Below, in pieces: positions 1-8,224 of a stretch of 64,000 nt of DNA. This DNA is from JAWWOW01 sp033851265 (GTDB taxonomy: Bacteria > Actinomycetota > Actinomycetes > JAWWOW01). The stretch covers positions 310,001 through 374,000 of the forward strand of contig JAWWOW010000005.1 of NCBI GenBank assembly GCA_033851265.1, written 5' to 3'. Made by a program: the position numbers and the translations under genes. Each line of letters begins with the position of its first letter. The stretch's first letter is position 1. A model generated the notes under the pieces. It saw nothing but the letters and a program-made list of their open reading frames with translations, was not told the origin of the DNA and did not search any database.

Positions 1-2
1 CG

Positions 3-779
3 GCCACTGAAACGTTCGCTAGCACCGAGCCCGTTCTCGAGGTGATCGGCGTCTCCGTGCGTTTCGGTGGGCTGCAGGCGCTCGACCTGGTCGACCTGAC
101 TGCCCTACCCGCCCAGATCACCGGTCTGATCGGCCCGAACGGTGCCGGTAAGACGACTCTCTTCAATGTCATCACGGGGCTCGAGCGGCCGACAGCGGGA
201 CGCGTCGTGATTGCTGCCAAAGACGTCGGACGGATGTCGCCGTTCCGCCGGGCGCGACTCGGAATCGGTCGGACCTTCCAGCGGCTCGAGGTTTTCGGCT
301 CGCTGTCCGTGCACGACAACATCCTGGCGGCAGCGGAGTTTCGAAAGGGTTGGGCCCGCGACGGTTCCAAGCCGAGAGACGTTGCTCGGGAAGTGATCGA
401 GCGCATCGGTCTAGGCGACGTGAGCGACTCGCGTGTGGAGTCGCTGCCGACGGGCCATGCCCGCCTGGTCGAGCTAGGACGCGCTCTGGCGACGCGTCCG
501 CGACTACTCCTGCTGGACGAGCCCGGCTCCGGTCTGAACTCGGAGGAAACGGAGTCTTTAGGCCACCTGCTGACCGAGTTGGCCGACGAAGGCACGGCAA
601 TCCTGCTCGTCGAGCACGACATGGAACTCGTGATGCGGGTGTGCCACCGCATCTACGTGCTCGACTTCGGCAAGATCATCTCGACGGGCACTGCTGCCGA
701 CGTGCAAGCAGACCCGGCCGTACAAGCGGCGTACCTTGGCACCGATACCTCCCTTACCCCGGAGGGGGAGGTGGCCTAG
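3..779 (+). CDS. livG: Branched-chain amino acid-type ABC transporter ATPase, LivG family (5' end cut by window edge)
   Basis: Cytoplasmic ATPase of a LivFGHM-type importer. Counting from a GTG at 42, Walker A GPNGAGKTT lies at residues 31-39. It is followed by the LivG-like LPTGHARLVELGRAL signature, Walker B LLLLDEP and the H-loop VEHDM. The frame is open to base 3 with plausible coding residues before the GTG, so the true start probably lies just left of the window and the gene is listed as partial. The stop at 777-779 abuts the GTG of the next ATPase, so the two are co-transcribed. The permease and binding-protein genes should lie upstream. Substrate is unknown; in actinomycetes such cassettes do not always carry amino acids. 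Confidence 0.93.
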   Translation, partial: ATETFASTEPVLEVIGVSVRFGGLQALDLVDLTALPAQITGLIGPNGAGKTTLFNVITGLERPTAGRVVIAAKDVGRMSPFRRARLGIGRTFQRLEVFGSLSVHDNILAAAEFRKGWARDGSKPRDVAREVIERIGLGDVSDSRVESLPTGHARLVELGRALATRPRLLLLDEPGSGLNSEETESLGHLLTELADEGTAILLVEHDMELVMRVCHRIYVLDFGKIISTGTAADVQADPAVQAAYLGTDTSLTPEGEVA

Positions 780-1490
780 GTGACGACAGCAGCGCTAGAG
801 CTCATCGACGTGCGCGCGGGCTACGGCCGTATCGAGGTGCTGCACGGCGTCTCGTTCGCAGTGCCCACCGGCACGGTGTTCGCTCTTCTCGGACCCAACG
901 GGGGCGGCAAGTCCACGACGATGCAGGTGATCTCCGGCAAGATCCGGCCGACGGCCGGATGTGTGCACATCGCCGGAACGCACGTCAACGGCGCCAGCCC
1001 CGATGGGTTGACGCGTGCCGGGGTGTGCCGGATCCCCGAGGGTCGCGGCATCTTCCCGAACCTCACCGTGACCGAGAACCTGCGGATGTGGACGTACGCC
1101 GCTGAGCTGTCGTTGCGGGATGTCGAAGAGCGCACGTACGCGCGGTTCCCACGACTTGGTGAACGCCGCCGGCAGCGGGCGGGCACGTTGTCGGGTGGCG
1201 AGCAGCAGATGCTGGCGATGTCACGCGCATTGGTGTCCGAACCCGCATTGCTGTTGCTCGACGAGATTTCGATGGGCCTCGCGCCCCTGATCGTTGCCGA
1301 GCTCTTTGAGCTCGTCGGTCAGCTTGCACAAGAAGGCATCACCATCTTGTTGGTGGAGCAGTTCGCACATACGGCGTTGGCCGTCGCTGACTACGCGGCT
1401 GTCATGACGCAGGGCCAGATTGCGGCCGTCGGTGAACCCGGCGATGTCGAGAGCATGGTTTCCGAGGCGTACCTGGGAGGTGTCGCATGA
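780..1490 (+). CDS. livF: Branched-chain amino acid-type ABC transporter ATPase, LivF family
   Basis: Second ATPase of the importer, 236 residues, typical for LivF. It shows Walker A GPNGGGKST (the usual Ala is Gly), the signature LSGGEQQMLAMSRAL, Walker B LLLLDEISMGLAP and VEQ in place of the His switch, all usual in LivF. The GTG start follows directly on the livG stop. Its last four bases overlap the ATG of the following exported-protein gene, so all three are probably one transcript. That coupling links the importer to the secreted proteins downstream. The family call is sure; the substrate is not inferred. Confidence 0.94.
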   Translation: MTTAALELIDVRAGYGRIEVLHGVSFAVPTGTVFALLGPNGGGKSTTMQVISGKIRPTAGCVHIAGTHVNGASPDGLTRAGVCRIPEGRGIFPNLTVTENLRMWTYAAELSLRDVEERTYARFPRLGERRRQRAGTLSGGEQQMLAMSRALVSEPALLLLDEISMGLAPLIVAELFELVGQLAQEGITILLVEQFAHTALAVADYAAVMTQGQIAAVGEPGDVESMVSEAYLGGVA

Positions 1491-2842
1491 AGCGACGCAT
1501 AGCGATGGCGAGCCTTGCTACCGGAGGGGCGCTGTTCGTCACAGGCGGCCTGGGCATGGGTGGTGTGTGGGCAGCCGACGGGGCCGGCTCGGGCTTTGGC
1601 TCGCTCGGTCTGGTTGGTCTCGCGCACTCGGTACGCCTCGTCGGCCTCAACGCCGACGGCAAAGAGGGTGAAGGCCAGGTGCCCTATAGCGCTGCCACTC
1701 TCGCCACCGGCCCATTCGGTCATGCGTTGTCATCGATCGTCTGGCCCGGTGGCACCGCGGGCAACGCTGGATCAACGCTTGGGTTGTTGGGCAACCCGGC
1801 CTGCGCCGCCGCGTCCAACGTGCATCCGATCCCAGGGTGCCCGCCGCTTCCGGTCGCGCTTTCAGAGAAGTACCCAGCTCTCAACGACGATCTGAAGGTC
1901 GAGTCGCAGACCAACAGCGGCGACGCCAGTGACAGCATCAACCAGGGTGATGGCGCAGTAGTCATGTCCGCCACGGCCCTCGAGGACGATGTTCGAGCGG
2001 AGTCCTCGGTCGCCGGCACTCGAATCACTGGCGTTGGCGTCTTTGGCCCGAGCAGCGCTGCGGCGCGGACCCAGCTCACCGGGGCCAAGTCGGCGGTCAG
2101 TGACGCGTCGAGCCAGGTCCGTGACGTCGACCTGGCGGCCGGCGTCTTCAAGATCGGTTCGGTGAAATCAGTGGCGCACGCAGTCACGAATGGGGTGACT
2201 TCAAGCGGCACCGGCAGCTCGGTCGTGACGGGCTTCACCATCGCGAAGGTGCCGGTGACGGTCGATGACAAGGGGATCCACGTCAACGCGACTGGTGGCT
2301 CTGCCAAGGCAGCGAATGACGCGGTTAACAAGGCCGTCAAGAACTTCAGCTTCCAGGCCTATTTGACTCAGCCGACGTCGACCACCAAGGGCGGCGATAC
2401 GACCTACAACTCGGGCAGCCTCGTCATCGTGATCCTCGATCCGTCGTACCAGTCCGGAGCCAACAACGACGGGCACGTGCTAGAGATCGGTGGGGCGTCG
2501 GTCACTGCTTCGGCGCTACCAGGCTTCGGCGGGCCGCTCCCGCCGTTCGTCTCGATTCCGCCAGTGGGGACTACGCCCACCACCACGCTTCCGGGCTTGG
2601 GAGCAAGCACGGGCACGGGCACCACCGGCGGATTCGCGCCGGCCCCGAATACGAGCGGACCTAATGGGTCGGTCCCGCCAGTGCAACTGGCCGGAAAGCC
2701 GCTCGGTGAAGTGTTCGGCGGGTTGTCACCGGCGTGGGCCGTCGCAGTGCTGTTCGGGGTGGGCTTCATGGCGGCCGGCTTCCGCCGCTTACCGGACCGG
2801 CTGTTGGAAGACACCGGCGCTAGTTGTCCCTTGGAGGATTGA
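1487..2842 (+). CDS. Exported, C-terminally membrane-anchored protein of unknown function
   Basis: Protein of 451 residues with a clear signal peptide (MKRR, then a Gly/Ala/Leu-rich core, cleavage near VWA at about residue 29). The middle is Ser/Thr/Gly/Val-rich and probably beta-structured. A Pro/Gly/Thr low-complexity stretch (about 345-400) follows, then one hydrophobic helix (AWAVAVLFGVGFMAAGF) and a short basic tail. There is no LPxTG motif, so the helix is the likely anchor. The start overlaps livF by four bases (ATGA) and the stop overlaps the next ATG. I recognise no catalytic motif. The surface location and operon suggest a wall-associated partner of the importer, but that is inference. 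Confidence 0.8.
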   Translation: MKRRIAMASLATGGALFVTGGLGMGGVWAADGAGSGFGSLGLVGLAHSVRLVGLNADGKEGEGQVPYSAATLATGPFGHALSSIVWPGGTAGNAGSTLGLLGNPACAAASNVHPIPGCPPLPVALSEKYPALNDDLKVESQTNSGDASDSINQGDGAVVMSATALEDDVRAESSVAGTRITGVGVFGPSSAAARTQLTGAKSAVSDASSQVRDVDLAAGVFKIGSVKSVAHAVTNGVTSSGTGSSVVTGFTIAKVPVTVDDKGIHVNATGGSAKAANDAVNKAVKNFSFQAYLTQPTSTTKGGDTTYNSGSLVIVILDPSYQSGANNDGHVLEIGGASVTASALPGFGGPLPPFVSIPPVGTTPTTTLPGLGASTGTGTTGGFAPAPNTSGPNGSVPPVQLAGKPLGEVFGGLSPAWAVAVLFGVGFMAAGFRRLPDRLLEDTGASCPLED

Positions 2843-3435
2843 TGGCCAGCGAGACACTTGTGACCGGGGGTACGGCGGTCAGTCGCCAGCATCGGCTGGC
2901 CGACCGCGTCGCGTCGCTTCGCACGCGCGCGAGCACAGGCTCACTCGACCGTTGGCTGCTGTGGATCGGCGGGGTCCTCCTGCCGCTCGGTGTGATGCTC
3001 GTGTTCCTCGGTTGGTGGGGAACGTCGCACACCGTCTTCGTATTCGAGCAGCTGCCTTACGTCGTCTCCGGGGGCCTGCTCGGGCTGGCGTTCGTCTTTG
3101 CCGGCGGGTTCGTGTACTTCGCCTACTGGCAGACGGTCATCGTCCGTGAGCTGCGTACCGAGCGCCACGAAGTTGTGTCCGCACTCCGCCGTATTCAGTC
3201 GACGCTTGAAGGCCAGAGTGGGCTCGCGGGGACCGCCACGCAAGGCGCCACGGCCTCGGCTTCGACGGGAACGTTTGTGGCGACACCCACCGGCACGATG
3301 TTCCATCGACCCGAATGCCCGGTCGTCGCCCGACGTGAGGACACCACTGAAGTCGACGCGAATAGCACCGAGCTGTTGCCCTGCGGGATCTGCGATCCGC
3401 TGGGAGAAGCGACCGCCGAGGTGCTCGAGCACTAG
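2842..3435 (+). CDS. Small membrane protein with C-terminal Cys/His metal-site-like tail
   Basis: A 197-residue protein started at the ATG at 2842, which has GGAGG six bases upstream and overlaps the previous stop; a TTG at 2824 is possible but less likely. Two hydrophobic segments lie at about residues 39-60 and 72-97. They are followed by a helical stretch and a tail containing FHRPECPVV and, about 28 residues later, PCGICDP. The pattern H-x3-C ... C-x2-C resembles the small Cys-based metal site seen in Ada N-terminal and nuclease-tail domains. The function is unknown; a membrane-tethered zinc site facing the cytoplasm or wall is the most that can be said. Confidence 0.8.
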   Translation: MASETLVTGGTAVSRQHRLADRVASLRTRASTGSLDRWLLWIGGVLLPLGVMLVFLGWWGTSHTVFVFEQLPYVVSGGLLGLAFVFAGGFVYFAYWQTVIVRELRTERHEVVSALRRIQSTLEGQSGLAGTATQGATASASTGTFVATPTGTMFHRPECPVVARREDTTEVDANSTELLPCGICDPLGEATAEVLEH

Positions 3436-3545
3436 CCAGCGCAGCAGGAGTGCGACCACCCTGCCGCGAATACAACAGCCAACAGTGGCGCCTTCTTTCC
3501 TGCGCCGAGATCGCCCGCCCAACCGCGGAAGGCAAGGGCACCCCT

Positions 3546-5123
3546 ATGTACCGCTACGCGCGCCTCGTCCTGGCTATCGGGACACTCACGACGATCGCCG
3601 TGTTGACCCCGATGGCGCGCGGCTCCGGCGGGCCGCAGCTCTCCACCCCGATGGCTTGGGGGACCGTCGACTTCGGCGATCGGGTGCAGTACCGGCTGGA
3701 CGGCGCGGCTTGCGCAGGCACTCCGGTGCACGTGCACATCGGCGGGTCGAGCCGGGTTGACGCTGTCGGTCCGCTCTCCGGCGCAGTGCGCGACCCACTC
3801 GCTCCAGGTTCCTGCATCGGCATCGCGCGGGTCCCGACCGAAGCGGCCGTGCGGGCGAAGGGATGGGCTCCTGGCGACCGCGTGACCGTGCGCCTGGTCT
3901 CGCCGGGCGACGAGGTCGCATTGCGCTATCAACGGGTGGAGGTGGACCAGGGGCGCGGCGCTAAGGGCAAGCCGAAGGCGGTGACGCCGGCGGTGCGTGA
4001 CCCCCGCGGCGGTTCACGGGATCAAGCGATGTCGATGTCGACCGGCGACGTGGTCTCGATCGGCCAGGTCGACCTGACGAAGATCTACTCGATCTCGTTG
4101 CGGGTCTGTCTGACCGAGCCCAAGCCGCACATCACGCCTACTCGGCTCGAGCTGCGCGCAGGTGCGCGCAACGCACCGTCGATCATCGGTGTCGTCGACG
4201 TAGCCGACGACCTCAACAACGCTCACAAGTCGAACTTCGGCTGGCCGAACTGCTGGCAGACCCAGCCGTGGCCGATCATCAACAAGGTTCCTGGTCGAGC
4301 GCCGGAACTCTTCGTCGCTGTCGACCTCACTGCGATGCCGGTCGAGATCAGCTGGATCGACTTCAACGGCACCGGCGCAAAGGTGCCGGACGCACCGGCT
4401 ACCGATCCTGTGGGTACGCAGCGAATCTTCGACGGGAAGTCGTTCACGGGGTGGACTGCGTCCAGTTGCGCCATCGACGACGACGGCAGTGTTCGACAGA
4501 CGCACACGAAGTCGCCGGCCAACTACGCGCCGCTCGTGACAGAGGGCTTTGTCGGCGAGCAAGGCTGCTCGATGACCTACACCGCGCGAAAGCTGCACAA
4601 CGTCGTCATCCGGTTTGCATACCGACTGCAATCCTTCGAGGACAATGGTGCGGTCTACGTCGGTGGGCGTGAGATCCAGATGCGCGAGGCTGGAGAGTTC
4701 CTTACGGGGGGTATCCAGGGCAACACCGTTCCCGACGCCCTGACCGGGTGGGCGATCGACAATCCCCCCAGCGGCTACCCGGCGCAGCGCATCAAGTCGA
4801 ACTCGTATCCGGATTGGAATCAGATCGAGGTCGTGCAGATCGGCTCGCGTCACATCGTGCGGATCAATGGCCGAACCGTCACCGACTGCTCCGACTGTCT
4901 GCCCGATCCGGCGCCGTACAACTTCGAGGTGCAAGCACAGCCGAACTTTTCCTATACCTACGGCGTCGGTTATCGCATGGACACGGGGCCGACCAATCCC
5001 GTCACCGACGATCCTTCGAACTGGGGCAATCTCTCGTTCAAGAACTTCCGCGTCTATGACTGCAAGTCCGCCACCGATCCAGTCTGCGTCGGTGGCCCGA
5101 GTGTGAATGGCCTGCCCCAGTGA
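3546..5123 (+). CDS. Exported DUF1080 (3-keto-disaccharide hydrolase-like) protein
   Basis: A 525-residue exported protein. The start at 3546 is preferred because it opens a proper signal peptide (MYRYARLVLAIGTL..., cleavage near ARG) and follows GGAAGG; the frame is open further upstream. The N-terminal about 290 residues are not recognised. The C-terminal about 220 residues fit DUF1080, a concanavalin-like fold: IFDGKSFTGW, NGAVYVGGREIQM, WNQIEVVQIG, VRINGRTVTDC and the closing LSFKNFRVYDC. Characterised DUF1080 proteins include 3-keto-glycoside hydrolases. The stop overlaps the GTG of the PQQ-type gene by four bases, so the two are likely made together. Confidence 0.85.
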   Translation: MYRYARLVLAIGTLTTIAVLTPMARGSGGPQLSTPMAWGTVDFGDRVQYRLDGAACAGTPVHVHIGGSSRVDAVGPLSGAVRDPLAPGSCIGIARVPTEAAVRAKGWAPGDRVTVRLVSPGDEVALRYQRVEVDQGRGAKGKPKAVTPAVRDPRGGSRDQAMSMSTGDVVSIGQVDLTKIYSISLRVCLTEPKPHITPTRLELRAGARNAPSIIGVVDVADDLNNAHKSNFGWPNCWQTQPWPIINKVPGRAPELFVAVDLTAMPVEISWIDFNGTGAKVPDAPATDPVGTQRIFDGKSFTGWTASSCAIDDDGSVRQTHTKSPANYAPLVTEGFVGEQGCSMTYTARKLHNVVIRFAYRLQSFEDNGAVYVGGREIQMREAGEFLTGGIQGNTVPDALTGWAIDNPPSGYPAQRIKSNSYPDWNQIEVVQIGSRHIVRINGRTVTDCSDCLPDPAPYNFEVQAQPNFSYTYGVGYRMDTGPTNPVTDDPSNWGNLSFKNFRVYDCKSATDPVCVGGPSVNGLPQ

Positions 5124-6577
5124 CCGTGGGGGGATTGCGGCGGCGTACCTGGGCGGGCGTCGTCGTGAGCGGATTGCTCCTGGTCGGCCTTCCAACGGTC
5201 GCTCGAAGTGCGGCCACCGCACCGTGCACGCAGTCGATGAACGCCGGTAGTTGGGCGACGTACGGCGAAGATCTGCACGGCAGTCAGTACCAGCGCGCGG
5301 AGCACACGATCGGGATCACGAACGTCGCAGCACTGAAACGCACCTGGATGACTGGCGATACGGGCTACCAGTCCCCGCCGCCGATCGTGTCGGGTGGCTG
5401 TGTCTTCATCAACACGGGCGGTCACATCGAAGCCCTGTCCCTCGGCACGGGGAGACTCGTCTGGACGTCCCAAGGCGCGGATACGAGTGGGACCTTTGCC
5501 GTCACCGTCGTGGACGGGCGAGTGCATGTCGGGCTCAACAACAACGGCCGCCCGAAAGCCGCGGCCTTCGACGTACGCAACGGGCATCTGCTGTGGACGA
5601 GCGAGGAGATCTACTTCGGATACACGACGTCGCAGCAGTCCAGCGCGATCGTCTACAACGGCATCCAAGTGTTGTTCACGACCGGACCAGACTTCGATCC
5701 CAAGGCTCGAGAGGGATACGGGCTGATTGACGCGGCGACGGGCTCGGTGATCTACAAGTCCACGACTGTCCCGGAGGCACAGCTCGCGAAGGGATACGCC
5801 GGCGGTGGCGTCTGGGGGACACCGACGGTCGACCCGCGGACGAACTACCTGTACGTCGGCACGTCGAACCCAGAATCCAAGACTAGAGAGAGCGCGTACG
5901 ACGACTCCATCATCAAGTTGGATCTTGACCGCAACCGTTCGACCTTCGGGAAGGTCGTCGCGACGTACAAGGGGTCGCCAGACACTGTCACCGGCTACGA
6001 CAATCCGGTCTGCCAGAACCTCGGGGATAAGGCGTGGGTCAACGCCGGCATCTACGGCTCGTCACCCACGTGCGGTCAGCTCGACGTCGACTTCGGTGTC
6101 GGTCCGACGCTGTGGCGCAATGCTGCTGGCCGGTTGCTCGGCGCGGCTACCCAGAAGTCTGGATGGCTGCATGTGTTCGACGCCACCACGATGCGGCCGG
6201 TCTGGAAGAAGCGGCTGTTCGTCAGCATGTCCTTCCTCGGCGGAAACCTTGCTCGCATCGGCACGGACGGCAAGACGCTCTACGTCGCCGCCAACCCTGG
6301 CGTGTTGCACGCTTTCGATGCGAACACGTTCGCGGAGAAGTGGCGTGCGCCACTCACCGGTGTGCCGATGAAAGGCGGGAACGTCGCCGTGGCCAACGGC
6401 GTCGTCTACTACGTGGACGAGCCCGGTCTCAAGGCGTTTGACGCTGCGACGGGGCGGCTGCTGTGGATGTCCGCACTCACGCCCGGAGCAACGATCGGTA
6501 GCGGAGTCGCAATCGCCGGTCACCACGTGGTCGCGAACCATTACGGCACGATCGCGGCGTACCAACTATCCGGCTGA
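5120..6577 (+). CDS. Exported PQQ-binding-like beta-propeller protein
   Basis: A 485-residue protein with a GTG start overlapping the previous stop. It has a signal peptide (RRRTWAGVVVSGLLLVGL, cleavage near ARSAA) and repeated propeller blades with the usual motifs: GRLVWTS, GHLLWTS, LHAFDANTFAEKW, and LKAFDAATGRLLWMSA near the C-terminus. Blades of this type occur in quinoprotein alcohol and polyvinyl-alcohol dehydrogenases and in BamB. No cytochrome c CxxCH is present, so an enzyme would need a separate electron acceptor. Partnership with the DUF1080 protein is inferred from coupling. The 3' end overlaps the converging VOC gene by 12 bases. Confidence 0.87.
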   Translation: MTVGGLRRRTWAGVVVSGLLLVGLPTVARSAATAPCTQSMNAGSWATYGEDLHGSQYQRAEHTIGITNVAALKRTWMTGDTGYQSPPPIVSGGCVFINTGGHIEALSLGTGRLVWTSQGADTSGTFAVTVVDGRVHVGLNNNGRPKAAAFDVRNGHLLWTSEEIYFGYTTSQQSSAIVYNGIQVLFTTGPDFDPKAREGYGLIDAATGSVIYKSTTVPEAQLAKGYAGGGVWGTPTVDPRTNYLYVGTSNPESKTRESAYDDSIIKLDLDRNRSTFGKVVATYKGSPDTVTGYDNPVCQNLGDKAWVNAGIYGSSPTCGQLDVDFGVGPTLWRNAAGRLLGAATQKSGWLHVFDATTMRPVWKKRLFVSMSFLGGNLARIGTDGKTLYVAANPGVLHAFDANTFAEKWRAPLTGVPMKGGNVAVANGVVYYVDEPGLKAFDAATGRLLWMSALTPGATIGSGVAIAGHHVVANHYGTIAAYQLSG

Positions 6578-7093
6578 GCTCGATACCGCAGGGGATGAAA
6601 CACCGACACCGCCGCGGGTGTCTGCGCCGTACTGCTCCTTTGCACGGGCGATGTCGAGCGGTCGGATGCTCTTGGCGGCCGCGATCGTGGCGTCATCGAT
6701 GAGCGACTTCGGCACCAGCCAGGAGACCTCGAACTCGATGCCGTCCGGGTCCTTGGCGTAGAGCGCCTTCGTCGTGCCGTGATCGGACGCTCCGACGAGT
6801 GCGCCGACGTCGCTAAGGACGCCTTCGATCCGCTCGAGCTCGTTGAGCGTGTCGACCTCCCACGCGAGGTGATAGAGCCCGACCGTGCTGCGTCCGGCCG
6901 GCGAGTCACCGGCCTGGGCGCCGATCTCGAACAAGACGAGGTCGTGGTCGTTGGTGCTCGCCTCGGCCTGCAGGAATGCAGCGCCGGGCAAGCTCATGAC
7001 GGTGCGGAAGCCGAGGGCGTCGCGGTAGAACGCGACGCTGCGCTCGACGTTGCGGACGTAGAGGACGGCGTGGTTGAGACGGGTGACCGGCAT
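6566..7093 (-). CDS. VOC/glyoxalase-family protein
   Basis: A 175-residue protein started at the ATG at 7093 (MPVTRLNHAVLYVRNVERS), a classic VOC opening. A longer frame to 7342 exists but runs into the acyl-CoA dehydrogenase gene. It has two beta-alpha-beta-beta-beta modules, with candidate metal ligands His in LNHAVLY, Glu and His in the second half (GLYHLAWEV) and a closing Glu in DPDGIEFEV. That pattern fits ring-cleaving dioxygenase or glyoxalase relatives. The start lies two bases from the stop of the upstream acyl-CoA dehydrogenase, so it is the last gene of that minus-strand operon. The substrate is unknown. Confidence 0.88.
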   Translation of the reverse strand: MPVTRLNHAVLYVRNVERSVAFYRDALGFRTVMSLPGAAFLQAEASTNDHDLVLFEIGAQAGDSPAGRSTVGLYHLAWEVDTLNELERIEGVLSDVGALVGASDHGTTKALYAKDPDGIEFEVSWLVPKSLIDDATIAAAKSIRPLDIARAKEQYGADTRGGVGVSSPAVSSSAG

Positions 7094-7095
7094 GC

Positions 7096-8208
7096 CTAGA
7101 CGGTAACCGGTTCGTCCGCGAGGAGGCGACCGAGCTTCGCCAGCTGCCGGGTGCCGCTGCCGAGCGTTAGCTCGAGTTGCTTTGCCCAGATGTAGTAGCG
7201 GTGCAGGGGGTACTCGCGGGAGACCCCCATCCCGCCATGCAGATGAGCCGCAGCGCGCACGATTCGCTGACCTGCATCGGAGGCGTAGAACTTCGCGACC
7301 GCGACTTCCTTGTCCGCTGGCAGCCCGGCGTCGAGCAGCCACACGGCCTGCAGCGTCGTCAGCCGGATGGTCTGCGCGTCGATGAAGGCGTCGGCCGCGC
7401 GTTGCCCGACCGCCTGGAACAACGCGATCGGCCGCTCGAACTGCTCCCGCGTCTTCGTGTATTCGGCGGTCAGTTTGACCGCCGCCGCCGCCACGCCGGT
7501 GAGGACCGAGCTCACGGCCGCAGTGGCGAACTGCACTGCCGTTGACACGGCAGAGCCGTCGAGGGGGCCGACGGCCTCCCCGCGCGCCGCAGCGAACGTC
7601 ACCAATGCATCGGGTGCATAGACGATCGTGTCTTGTCGTTGCCGCTCGACGCCCGCACCGTTGGCGTCGACGAGGAAGAGCCCGGCACCGTCGTCGGTCG
7701 AGGCAGAGACCAGCAGCTGGTCGGCGTACAGCCCGCCGGGCACGGTGGTTTTCTCGCCATCGATCACCCAGCTGTCGCCGTCACGGCGCGCGGTCGTCGT
7801 CGGTGCCTGCGGATCGCCGAGTGCTTCGACGTACGCGCCCGACAGGACCGTGGCGCCGCTCGCGACACCGGGGAGGATGGCGGCCTGCTGCTCCGGCGAG
7901 CCGAAGCGGGCAATCGGCATCGCGCCGTAGGCGAGTGTCGGCAGGAGCGGCACCGGCGCCACCGCGCGTCCGGCTTCCTCTAGCAACAGTGCGAGCTCGA
8001 GGAAGCCGAGGCCGAGACCACCGTGCTCTTCGGGGATGCACACGCCGAGCAGACCGGCGTTGGCGAGCTTGCCCCAGAGCGCACGGTCAAAGCCGGGGGT
8101 CTCGGAGTCTTCGACCGCGCGCAGCGACTCCTGCGTGACCTGGTCGTCGAACAACTCCGCGGCGAGACTGCGGATCGCTTCTTGCTCTTCGCTCAGTGAG
8201 AAGTCCAT
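7096..8208 (-). CDS. Acyl-CoA dehydrogenase, probable non-catalytic partner subunit
   Basis: A 370-residue FadE-family protein; the ATG at 8208 gives the standard MDFSLSEEQEAIRS start. ACAD N-terminal helices, middle beta domain and C-terminal helices (REQFERPIALFQAVGQRAAD, LHGGMGVSREYPL) are all present. At the place where single-subunit ACADs carry the catalytic Glu this one has LTLGSG. Mycobacterial steroid-degrading FadE pairs form alpha2beta2 tetramers in which one subunit lacks the base, and the adjacent gene fits the other half. The pair, followed by the VOC gene, forms a minus-strand operon. The acyl substrate is unknown, but it is probably a bulky side chain rather than a simple fatty acid. 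Confidence 0.92.
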   Translation of the reverse strand: MDFSLSEEQEAIRSLAAELFDDQVTQESLRAVEDSETPGFDRALWGKLANAGLLGVCIPEEHGGLGLGFLELALLLEEAGRAVAPVPLLPTLAYGAMPIARFGSPEQQAAILPGVASGATVLSGAYVEALGDPQAPTTTARRDGDSWVIDGEKTTVPGGLYADQLLVSASTDDGAGLFLVDANGAGVERQRQDTIVYAPDALVTFAAARGEAVGPLDGSAVSTAVQFATAAVSSVLTGVAAAAVKLTAEYTKTREQFERPIALFQAVGQRAADAFIDAQTIRLTTLQAVWLLDAGLPADKEVAVAKFYASDAGQRIVRAAAHLHGGMGVSREYPLHRYYIWAKQLELTLGSGTRQLAKLGRLLADEPVTV

Positions 8209-8224
8209 GAGTTGTCTCCGCCCC

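Noticed and set aside
4014..5222. 402-codon open frame on the minus strand
   Set aside because: Antisense to the DUF1080 gene, whose signal peptide and domain are clear.
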